NCBI GenBank assembly: GCA_002418285.1
Contig: DIDT01000071.1
Coordinates: 1-6,207, forward strand
DNA: 6,207 nucleotides
DNA from: Phycisphaerales bacterium UBA5793
GTDB taxonomy: Bacteria; Planctomycetota; Phycisphaerae; Phycisphaerales; UBA5793
Reading direction: 5' to 3'
This document shows positions 1 to 6,171 of this stretch, piece by piece; position 1 is the first letter of the stretch, and the number at the start of each line of letters is the position of its first letter. The notes beneath the pieces are model-generated. The model searched no databases, had not been told where the DNA came from, and saw nothing but the letters and a program-made list of their open reading frames with translations. Both the position numbers and the translations under genes were made by a program.

Positions 1-2405
1 GGGCGGCACCGGCCGCGGCGCAGGGCGCGGATGCGACGGTCAGCATCGGGATGGATTCGTTCGGCCTTGGCGGCTATTGGCGGCCGGGCACGCTGACGCC
101 GGTTCGACTGTCGATCACCTATGCGGGCAACAAGCCGCTGCAGCCGGCGATGGTGGTGTGGGAGCAGAAGGATGGCGACGGGGACATCGAGGAGATCAGC
201 CAGATCGTTGCACTCAACCCCGGGCGCAACCCGGTGTGGCTGTATGTTCCGGTGCGGTATGGGACGAGCGCTTCGACGATCTGGGATGTGATCGTCTACG
301 AGTATGAGAACGATCGGCGTGGGATGCAACTGGCGGCGACGCGGGTGACGGCGACGAGCCAGCCGCGGGCTGAGGAGCACGGCTTCATCGGCATTGTGGG
401 AATGCGTTCGGGCAACCTCTCTGACTACGTCACGATCGGGCAGATGCGCGAGACGCCGCCGACGGCGCACGAAGTGACGGAAGTGCTGAGCAACCTGGCC
501 GTGGAGCAACTGCCTGACCGGTGGATGGGACTGGACCTGCTCGAAGTGCTGGTGTGGACGCAGGGTGAGCCGGCGCTGCTGACCATCGACCAGGCGGCGG
601 GGATCCGGGACTGGATCGAGCGCGGGGGGCACCTGGTGATCGTTCTGCCGCAGGTGGGTGATTCGTGGAAGTCGACGCGGCTGGATCCGGTGCTGCCGGA
701 TGTGATGGTGCAGCGTTTTGAGGGGATTGAGATCCGCGACAACGAATCGAGCGGCGGGCTGCTGCACCTGCTTGGTCGGATGGACAAAGTTGAGCCGGAC
801 ACGCGCGAGCCGCGCTATCCGGTCATCAATGTGCACGCGTTTGAGCCGGTGGGCAGTTCGTGGTCGACGGGGACGACGATTCCGCTGATGGACATTGATC
901 TGCCGGACGCGGCAACGGGTGGGACGATGCGGCGCGCGGTGGTGGTGCAGCGGCCGCTGGGGTATGGGCGGGTGACGCTGGTGGGGATTCCGGTGGCGGA
1001 TCTGGTGTTGAACCGGCCGGGACTGGATCTGCCGCAGGCGGAGGTGTTCTGGAACCAGATCCTGGGCCGACGGCAGGACACGCCGAGCCAGGCGGAACTG
1101 AATCGCGCCATCTCGCTGACGCCGAACACTGCGGGGCGGGCCCGCAACGGGGCGCGGCTGAGCGAGGTGATTCCGCAGCAGACGCGCCTGTCGGCGGCGG
1201 CGGGCAGGGGATTGCTGTTGGCGCTCGTGCTGTTCATCGTGTATTGGGGGGTGTCGGGGCCGCTGGTGTTTACGCTGCTCAAGTATCGCAATCTGTCGCG
1301 GTACAACTGGCCGGCGTTTGTGGGCATCACGGCGATCTTCACGCTCATGAGCTGGATGGGCGCGTCGGCGCTGCGCAGCAATGAGATTCTGCCGGTGCAC
1401 CTGACGTTTCTCGATCACGTGGCTGACGGCGAACTGGAGCGATCGACGAGTTACATTACGGTCGCGCTCAATGGGTATGGCGATCGATTGATCGACGTGC
1501 GGTCGTCGGAAGATGAACCGACCACGGAGAATAAGTACAACATCGTGACGTCGATGTCGGTGCCGAACGAGAAGATCCAGGGGTTTCCGGACGTGCGGCG
1601 CTACCTGGTGGATTCTTCGGACCAGAGCCACTTCCGCGCTCCGGCGCGCAGCACGAGCAAGACGCTGTTCATCTCTTCACTGCATCCGGTTGCGGATGGG
1701 TGGAAGATGCCGAACTTCGCAGCCGACGCGGACCGGCCGCGCATTGACGCGGGGGGTTCACTTCAGGGCGTGGTCACGCATCAACTGCCGGGAACGCTGA
1801 GGGATGTGGTCATCTACTATGCCTCGAACGAGTATGCGGATGTCAACCCTCGACCCGAGGGGCGGCAGCGTGGTTCGACGCGGCTGAAGGTCTATGCGTG
1901 GAAGCTGCCGAATGGGACGTGGGCGCCGAATGTGCCGCTCGACTTTGCCGTGCTGACGCAGGGCGGGCTGCAGATGAGCCTGCTGGTGACGCATCCAAAC
2001 AGCGGGTACTTCAAGGACGTCGGCAACGATGCGATGCGGCCGCACGTTGACTATCGCACTTTCTTCAATCCCAGGGAAGTGACGCGGTCGCTGGAGGCGT
2101 TGACCTTTTTCAATAGTCTGAATCCGCCGGAGTGGGCTAACCCGCCGCAGACGGCGCAGCCGCAATTCATTCGCACACTGGGCCGAGAGGCGGATTTGAG
2201 CGCCTGGCTGGTGCGGCCATGCATCATCATTACCGGGTTTCTCGATGCGAGTCCGATTCCCTACCCATTGCGGATTGAAGGGAACCGGCAGACGAAAGCG
2301 GACGCAAAGAGCATTACGATGGTGCGCTGGATCTATCCGTTGCCGGTGGACGGCCAGCCGGAGCGGCCGGGGTTGGCCGATTCGCCGGATGCGCCCGGGA
2401 GCTGA
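1..2405 (+). CDS. Large two-helix envelope protein with amidotransferase-like domain (5' partial)
   Basis: The reading frame is open from the first complete codon (base 3). The first ATG in frame (base 51) is not a credible start: the 16 codons before it contain no ATG, GTG or TTG and look like the end of a signal peptide (APAAAQGADA, an AxA site) running into a beta strand (TVSIGMDSFGLGGYW). The gene therefore begins upstream. Counting from the Met at base 51, residues 1-110 are beta-rich. Residues 161-200 (LEVLVWTQ, then DWIERGGHLVIVLP) look like the flavodoxin/class I amidotransferase-like fold found in many envelope proteins, and I see no catalytic Cys-His pair. Two transmembrane helices follow at about 387-411 and 421-441, joined by a short basic loop (KYRNLSRYNW). 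Residues 442-784 form a large beta-rich domain, probably on the same side as the N-terminus. The exact family is not recognised. It resembles accessory membrane proteins encoded beside ABC-2 ATPases, and the ATPase gene 39 bases downstream fits. No enzymatic function is claimed. Confidence 0.85.
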   Translation, partial: AAPAAAQGADATVSIGMDSFGLGGYWRPGTLTPVRLSITYAGNKPLQPAMVVWEQKDGDGDIEEISQIVALNPGRNPVWLYVPVRYGTSASTIWDVIVYEYENDRRGMQLAATRVTATSQPRAEEHGFIGIVGMRSGNLSDYVTIGQMRETPPTAHEVTEVLSNLAVEQLPDRWMGLDLLEVLVWTQGEPALLTIDQAAGIRDWIERGGHLVIVLPQVGDSWKSTRLDPVLPDVMVQRFEGIEIRDNESSGGLLHLLGRMDKVEPDTREPRYPVINVHAFEPVGSSWSTGTTIPLMDIDLPDAATGGTMRRAVVVQRPLGYGRVTLVGIPVADLVLNRPGLDLPQAEVFWNQILGRRQDTPSQAELNRAISLTPNTAGRARNGARLSEVIPQQTRLSAAAGRGLLLALVLFIVYWGVSGPLVFTLLKYRNLSRYNWPAFVGITAIFTLMSWMGASALRSNEILPVHLTFLDHVADGELERSTSYITVALNGYGDRLIDVRSSEDEPTTENKYNIVTSMSVPNEKIQGFPDVRRYLVDSSDQSHFRAPARSTSKTLFISSLHPVADGWKMPNFAADADRPRIDAGGSLQGVVTHQLPGTLRDVVIYYASNEYADVNPRPEGRQRGSTRLKVYAWKLPNGTWAPNVPLDFAVLTQGGLQMSLLVTHPNSGYFKDVGNDAMRPHVDYRTFFNPREVTRSLEALTFFNSLNPPEWANPPQTAQPQFIRTLGREADLSAWLVRPCIIITGFLDASPIPYPLRIEGNRQTKADAKSITMVRWIYPLPVDGQPERPGLADSPDAPGS

Positions 2406-2444
2406 CTTTCGCTTGGTGAACTGCCGATTGGAGTACGCGCCTCG

Positions 2445-3392
2445 ATGTCGATGATCGAAACCGTCAACCTGACCAAGAAGTACGGCGAACTGACCGCGCT
2501 GAACAATCTCAATCTCGTGATTGAAGAGGGCGACTGTTTCGGCTTCATCGGTCCCAACGGCGCGGGCAAGACGACGACGATCAAGATCCTCGCCACGCTG
2601 CTCAAACCGACGTGGGGCGAAGCGCGCATCGACGGCAAGGTGATCGGGTATCAGAACCGCGAAATCCGGCCGGTGATGGGCTACGTGCCGGACTTCATGG
2701 GCGCGTACGACGACATGGTGGTCGAGGAGTATCTCGAGTTTTTCGCGGCGGCGTACAACATCCACGGCCAGCAGCGCAAGGACGTGGTGCGCGACGTGCT
2801 CGATCTGACGGACCTCGCGTACAAGGCGGATGCGGAAGTGAACGGCCTGTCGCGCGGCATGCAGCAGCGGCTGTCGATCGCGCGTGTGTTGCTGCACGAT
2901 CCGAAGGTGCTGCTGATGGACGAGCCGGCTTCAGGACTCGACCCGCGGGCGCGCATCGAGATTCGCGAACTGCTCAAAGAACTGCGCAAAATGGGTAAGA
3001 CGATTCTCATCTCATCGCACATCCTGCACGAGCTGGCCGAGTTGTGCAACACGGTCGGCATCATCGAGCGCGGCGAACTGATCTACCAGGGCACGGTGCG
3101 GGAGATCATGCACAAGGCGAGGATGGGTCACGTCGTACACGTGGCGGTGGAAGATCGCGCGCCGGCGGCGGTGGCGTATCTCGAGACGGTCAAGGGCGTG
3201 GAGAAGGTCGGCACGCGTGAGATGGACGGCACGCTGATTCTCGACGTGGCGCTGACGCCGGGCGGCGGGTTGCCGGTGAGCGATATCCCGAGCCGACTGA
3301 TCGCGCAGGGGTTCCGCATCAGCATGTTCCAGGAAGAGCAGGTGAACCTGGAGACGGCGTTCATGCGGCTGACGCAGGGTCTGGTGCAGTAG
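2445..3392 (+). CDS. ABC-2-type transporter ATP-binding protein
   Basis: This is a complete 315-residue ABC ATPase, the usual length for single-domain ABC-2 ATPases. It should hydrolyse ATP at the cytoplasmic face of the membrane to drive a separate permease. Visible motifs are Walker A at residues 36-43 (GPNGAGKT), signature at 135-140 (LSRGMQ, a variant of LSGGQ), Walker B at 155-160 (VLLMDE), D-loop SGLD at 163-166 and switch His192 (SSH). The Q-loop position, 41 residues after Lys42, is Asp83 (GYVPDF) rather than Gln. Residues 225-315 are the C-terminal extension common in this group, ending in a typical LETAFMRLTQG helix. The ATG at 2445 is preferred because a TGGAG ribosome-binding site lies 11 bases upstream (2429-2433); Met3 (2451) is the alternative. 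The 39-base gap from the preceding gene implies co-transcription. No permease is encoded downstream, so the substrate cannot be inferred. It is probably part of an envelope-related export system. Confidence 0.95.
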   Translation: MSMIETVNLTKKYGELTALNNLNLVIEEGDCFGFIGPNGAGKTTTIKILATLLKPTWGEARIDGKVIGYQNREIRPVMGYVPDFMGAYDDMVVEEYLEFFAAAYNIHGQQRKDVVRDVLDLTDLAYKADAEVNGLSRGMQQRLSIARVLLHDPKVLLMDEPASGLDPRARIEIRELLKELRKMGKTILISSHILHELAELCNTVGIIERGELIYQGTVREIMHKARMGHVVHVAVEDRAPAAVAYLETVKGVEKVGTREMDGTLILDVALTPGGGLPVSDIPSRLIAQGFRISMFQEEQVNLETAFMRLTQGLVQ

Positions 3393-3409
3393 GCTGGTTG
3401 CTTCTGGCG

Positions 3410-5962
3410 CTATTCGATGCGTGCGACGTTGCTGGTCGTGCAGGTGGTGAGGTCGAGCAGTTGGAGGTAGCCGCCGCAGGCGCTGGGGCCGGCGGTGGAG
3501 TTGAGTGTGCGCGAGCCATCCGGTCCTGCATTTCCTCGGAAGGCGATCTGAATCTGGTTGGCTCCCAGTCCGAGTGTGGCGCCGGCGCAGGGGTTGTTGT
3601 TGGGGATGATGAATGAGCCGGTGTTTCGGGCGAAGATCACAGCAACTTGGCCGTCTGGGGTTGCGTCGGCCCACGCGATCTGTATTGCTCCACCGGAAGG
3701 GCAGGTGGCATTGGCTGACAGCTCCGGCACGCCGGCCTGGCGCAGCCGGACCAGGAAGACGTCGCCACCACCGTGGTATGAGTTGGTCCGACCCTCGAAG
3801 TCGACAGATGTAGTTGCTCCTGACACCAAGAGGTTTCCAACACGGTCGAGCGCGATGGCGCGTCCCAGTTGGTCCTGACTGCCGCCGAGATACTGCATCC
3901 ATTCGAGTGAACTCTCCGGGTCAACGGCGGCGACAAACGCATCGGTGGCGCCGCGCGACTCATTTGTTCGGCCCTCGAAATCGTCCGAGTAGGTATACCC
4001 GGCGAGGTAACCGACACCGCCGCCATCGACAACGAGCGCCGACGCGAAATCTCCGTTGGTTCCACCAAGATAGCTCATCCAATGCAACGTACCGATGGCA
4101 TCGAGTTTCGCAAGGAACGCATCGGTGGCGCCGTGGATCGCGTTGTTGCGACCTTCAAAGTCTGCAGACTCGGTGCGTCCAGCGACGCGGAGATGTCCCT
4201 CCTGATCGGCGCCGATTCCATTGCCGCGCTCGGCCGCGGTGCCGCCCAGGTAGGTCATCCACCGCTGTTCGCCCGATGAACTGACGATCGCCGCGAAGGC
4301 ATCCCACGCGTTTCCACCGTGATGTTCATTCGTCCTTCCGGTAAAGTCAGTCGAGGATGTGTCCCCGGTCACGAAGGCATCGCCATCCGCATCCACTCCG
4401 ATGCCGTAGCACGCCTCGCGGCCGGAACCACCGAGGTACGCCATCCAGATGATCTGACCTTCAGTATCCACGTTGATCACCGCCGCATCGGCATCGCCGC
4501 GAAACTCGTTGATTCGACCTTCGAAGTCCGCCGATTCTGTGAACGCTCCGATCAACGCCTGATCACGGTCGTCGACCACAACAGCCCCAGCGTAATCCTG
4601 GCCTGCGCCTCCAAGGAAGCGGGCCCACTCGACCGATCCCGCCGCGTCCAGCCGGGCGATAAACGCGTCCAGCGACCCGTGGTGGTCATTCACCGCGTTG
4701 CTGAAGTTCGACGATGCGGTGATCCCCGTCACCAGTGAGCGGCCCTCACTGTCGACTGAGACGCCGCGACCACCATCTGAACTCGAACCGCCCAGATAGG
4801 TCATCCATTGGAGGGTGCCCGCGGGACTCAACTGAGCCACAAAAGCATCGTCACAGCAGTGATACGAGTTTGTTTTGCCCTCGAAGTTGGAGGATGTGGT
4901 TCGCCCCGCGACAATGACGCTTCCGTCAGGCCCGACCGCGACGCAGTCGCCGCCTTCGTCGCCCGATCCACCCAGATATGTCATCCAGTCTACATCCGGA
5001 TCGATTACGAGGGGCAGCGACGGGTCCGGCGCGGTGTCGAGGGTGATGGTGTAAGTGCGGCGGTCGAGGGTTTTGAAGCAGGCGGGAATGGTGAGCGCAT
5101 CGACTCGGGACGAGCTGCGCCTCTTAGGAAGCGGCGCAACGCACACGACGTCCAACACCGCTTCCTCACGGGCGCGGCTCGTTAAGTCCTGCCACGCAAT
5201 CGGCGCTGCATCCGCGAGCGTTCCAAACGAGGTCGTGATGTGCAGATTGCCGGCGTCGTCGATGCAGAGCGAGTCGATGCCGTCGTAGTGGATGCGGATC
5301 TGGTTGTAGTCAGCGCCCGGTGCGACGTGGAACTCGTACTTGAGGATGCCGTCGTCGCTGCCGGTGACGTACAGGTCGATGCCGTCGTAGAGGTCTTCGT
5401 AGATGACTTGAGCGAAGGAGGGGACGTTGCTGGCTGAGTTGCGACCTTCGCCGCCGACGAAGTAGTTGAATCGAGCGGTCTGGGGTTGCGCGCCGATGGG
5501 TTCGACGGCGTTGCTCCCAGGGAAGGTGACGGTGAGTGTGAGTTGGTCAAGGGGCGAGGCGCCCGTGCTTTCAGATGGGTCTTCGCGCGACAGCACCATT
5601 GATTCACCGGGGTCGTCCAACACCGCTTCCTCACCGTTCGATTCACTCACGGCCTGCAGGCCGGCGCGGCTCGTCAGGGCCTCCAATCCTCGCTCACGCG
5701 TCGGGCTCGCTTCGTTTGGGTGCTGCGCGAAGTGCATCGTCAGCGCCGATTCGCGGAAGGCGACGTCGAGGCCGCGCGTGCGCAGGCCGTAGATGACATC
5801 GTTGTCGCTCCACTGGCCCTGGTTGGGCACGAAGTAGACGCCGCGCAGGCCGAGGTTGATCGACTGCTGGAGGTCGGGCTGCTGGGCGATGGTCGCCGTC
5901 GCAAGAGTCGCACAACCCGCGAGAATCGACATACGGACGAAACTGTGGCCCAAGTGCAACAT
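3410..5962 (-). CDS. Secreted seven-bladed SBBP-type beta-propeller protein with four-Cys C-terminal module
   Basis: This encodes an 850-residue exported protein. The start at 5962 is chosen because AAAGGA lies 8 bases upstream and the first 26 residues form a signal peptide: Arg10, a hydrophobic stretch 11-23, then TIA before Gln27. The frame stays open to an ATG at 6175, but those 71 extra residues look non-coding and would bury the signal peptide. Residues 40-265 match the N-terminal domain that commonly precedes SBBP repeats (NQGQW, YEDLYDGIDLYV, YEFHVAPGAD, IDPDVDW just before the repeats). Residues 326-747 hold seven blades of 60 residues (the fourth has 62). Each blade starts W-x-x-[YF]-L-G-G and most carry DFEGRTN-x-x-HG and DAF. 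Residues 748-850 are a separate module with Cys754, 792, 829 and 841, ending TCTTSNVARIE. Two stretches (about 82-137 and 261-290) look like in-frame repeat insertions. The likely location is outer surface or extracellular; the function is unknown (adhesion or a structural role is a guess). The 3' end is 17 bases from the convergent ABC gene. Confidence 0.92.
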   Translation of the reverse strand: MLHLGHSFVRMSILAGCATLATATIAQQPDLQQSINLGLRGVYFVPNQGQWSDNDVIYGLRTRGLDVAFRESALTMHFAQHPNEASPTRERGLEALTSRAGLQAVSESNGEEAVLDDPGESMVLSREDPSESTGASPLDQLTLTVTFPGSNAVEPIGAQPQTARFNYFVGGEGRNSASNVPSFAQVIYEDLYDGIDLYVTGSDDGILKYEFHVAPGADYNQIRIHYDGIDSLCIDDAGNLHITTSFGTLADAAPIAWQDLTSRAREEAVLDVVCVAPLPKRRSSSRVDALTIPACFKTLDRRTYTITLDTAPDPSLPLVIDPDVDWMTYLGGSGDEGGDCVAVGPDGSVIVAGRTTSSNFEGKTNSYHCCDDAFVAQLSPAGTLQWMTYLGGSSSDGGRGVSVDSEGRSLVTGITASSNFSNAVNDHHGSLDAFIARLDAAGSVEWARFLGGAGQDYAGAVVVDDRDQALIGAFTESADFEGRINEFRGDADAAVINVDTEGQIIWMAYLGGSGREACYGIGVDADGDAFVTGDTSSTDFTGRTNEHHGGNAWDAFAAIVSSSGEQRWMTYLGGTAAERGNGIGADQEGHLRVAGRTESADFEGRNNAIHGATDAFLAKLDAIGTLHWMSYLGGTNGDFASALVVDGGGVGYLAGYTYSDDFEGRTNESRGATDAFVAAVDPESSLEWMQYLGGSQDQLGRAIALDRVGNLLVSGATTSVDFEGRTNSYHGGGDVFLVRLRQAGVPELSANATCPSGGAIQIAWADATPDGQVAVIFARNTGSFIIPNNNPCAGATLGLGANQIQIAFRGNAGPDGSRTLNSTAGPSACGGYLQLLDLTTCTTSNVARIE
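3722..4987 (-). repeat. Seven tandem 180-base units encoding beta-propeller blades
   Basis: Seven in-frame repeats start at Trp326, 386, 446, 506, 568, 628 and 688 of the propeller protein. Six units are 180 bases and the fourth is 186. The blade pattern is WM-x-YLGG, then a G-x-x-VD-x-x-G strand, [VL][AST]G-x-T-x-S, [DN]F-x-G-R-[TN]-N-x-x-HG, DAF and a closing D-x-x-G. This is the SBBP (seven-bladed beta-propeller) pattern, but the usual FPTT-type segment is replaced by FEGRTN-x-x-HG. Blade 1 has Cys369-Cys370 where the others have Gly. Blade 4 has two extra residues before DAF. Blade 3 is the most divergent (WARFLGG). Blade 4 carries a DADGD acidic loop that could bind calcium. Seven units make a complete propeller. 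Confidence 0.9.
5149..5182 (-). repeat. REP-like short repeat, copy A (in frame)
   Basis: Bases 5149-5169 are identical over 21 bases to 5614-5634, and bases 5171-5182 are identical over 12 bases to 5663-5674. Between these two blocks copy A has 1 base where copy B has 28. Both copies have the same orientation and the same reading frame, and encode LTSRA and EEAVLD. This copy falls at residues 261-271 of the propeller protein, just after the conserved end of the N-terminal domain (PIAWQDL). It is followed by a basic, low-complexity stretch (PLPKRRSSSR) that also looks unlike the domain. The best reading is a dispersed short repeat inserted in frame at a tolerant loop. Confidence 0.6.
5614..5712 (-). 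repeat. REP-like short repeat, copy B with 14-base palindrome (in frame)
   Basis: This longer copy shares two exact blocks with copy A (5614-5634 and 5663-5674). Between them is a 28-base spacer that overlaps a perfect 14-base palindrome at 5650-5663 (CGGCCTGCAGGCCG). To its right is a GC-rich motif, CTCACGCGTCGGGCTCG (5692-5708), which resembles a sequence I recall as widely dispersed in planctomycete genomes; this was not checked. It encodes roughly residues 84-117 of the propeller protein (SPTRERG, LTSRAGLQAV, EEAVLD), a polar segment interrupting the N-terminal beta domain between TMHFAQ and LTLTVTFPG. The reading frame is preserved, so the element is probably translated as a disordered loop. 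Confidence 0.6.
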
Positions 5963-5970
5963 GATGGTGG

Positions 5971-5976
5971 TCCTTT
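5971..5976 (-). promoter_or_regulatory. Ribosome-binding site fixing the propeller gene start
   Basis: The - strand reads AAAGGA, then 8 bases, then ATG at 5962. The spacing is good for a Shine-Dalgarno site, and the ATG opens directly on a signal peptide. This supports 5962 over the frame-open ATG at 6175, which has no comparable purine-rich site at a useful distance. Confidence 0.7.
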
Positions 5977-6019
5977 CCAGCCTTCGAGTCCTGTGCGGCG
6001 GACCGGTCCCGATCGGCGC

Positions 6020-6032
6020 GAGACCAAGTCTC
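6020..6032. repeat. Inverted repeat GAGAC-CAA-GTCTC
   Basis: This is a perfect 5-base inverted repeat with a 3-base centre, in the leader region of the propeller gene. Its 9-base core AGACCAAGT (6021-6029) is the reverse complement of ACTTGGTCT at 6097-6105, so it shares sequence with the next inverted repeat. It could be an operator half-site pair or part of a leader RNA fold; neither is shown. Confidence 0.4.
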
Positions 6033-6086
6033 TTCCAGCCGAATGCGCTGACTGGTGGATTCTGACAGATTCCGTTCGCGAATGCA

Positions 6087-6103
6087 ACCAAGACACACTT
6101 GGT
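6087..6103. repeat. Inverted repeat ACCAAG-ACACA-CTTGGT
   Basis: This is a perfect 6-base inverted repeat with a 5-base loop, upstream of the propeller gene. The ACCAAG arm recurs within the 6020-6032 repeat. If the weak promoter TTGCAT (6087-6082) were real, this dyad would lie immediately upstream of its -35 box, a reasonable place for a regulator site. This is inference only. Confidence 0.4.
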
Positions 6104-6136
6104 CTTGATCCAAATCGAGTTCAATTTCTCTATGCA

Positions 6137-6153
6137 AACCCGCTGCGCGGGTT
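6137..6153 (-). other. GC-rich hairpin after the upstream paralogue's stop codon
   Basis: AACCCGC and GCGGGTT pair perfectly over 7 bases around a 3-base loop, starting 18 bases beyond the stop codon (6172-6174) of the upstream - strand gene. The position suits a transcription terminator or an mRNA 3'-end stabiliser. On the - strand the stem is followed by TGCATAG rather than a run of T, so it is not a typical intrinsic terminator. Confidence 0.35.
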
Positions 6154-6171
6154 CGCCAATTGGATTTTGCG

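Larger units (their letters stand above)
5963..6171. other. 209-base intergenic region between tandem propeller paralogues
   Basis: No credible gene is seen here on either strand; the frame merely stays open on the - strand. The region holds the AAAGGA ribosome-binding site, three small inverted repeats (6020-6032, 6087-6103, 6137-6153) and presumably the promoter of the propeller gene. A weak sigma-70-like pair on the - strand (TTGCAT at 6087-6082, CAGAAT at 6064-6059, 17-base spacer) is the best match I can find. It has only 3 and 4 of 6 consensus bases and should not be relied on. Confidence 0.6.

Noticed and set aside
51..53. ATG at base 51 as the start of the first gene.
   Set aside because: The frame continues upstream with a signal-peptide-like end and the beginning of a beta strand. 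No ribosome-binding site precedes the ATG, and starting here would delete the export signal of a protein with large extracytoplasmic domains.
1758..2897. A 379-codon open frame on the - strand, antisense to the envelope protein and the ABC ATPase.
   Set aside because: It spans the junction of two well-supported + strand genes, including the Walker A and signature regions. Its product is rich in Arg, His and Pro with no recognisable domain, as expected for an antisense frame in GC-rich DNA.
3012..3902. A 296-codon open frame on the - strand across the convergent junction.
   Set aside because: It runs across the ends of the ABC gene and the propeller gene in a different frame, and its product is rich in Arg and Pro with no domain. 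Blade 7 and the C-terminal module are clearly encoded in the overlapping frame.
3814..4284. Several + strand open frames of 60-156 codons opposite the propeller repeats.
   Set aside because: They are antisense to the blade repeats, which show protein-level periodicity on the - strand. The + strand products are basic, low-complexity and have no supporting ribosome-binding site.
3722..4987. Regular spacing of similar sequence, considered as a CRISPR-like or satellite array.
   Set aside because: The period is 180-186 bases, diverged at the DNA level, and maintains one reading frame with conserved protein motifs. It encodes blades rather than repeat-spacer units.
6137..6153. The hairpin as an intrinsic terminator.
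   Set aside because: The stem is good, but no T-rich tract follows on either strand, so it is listed only as a hairpin of unknown role.
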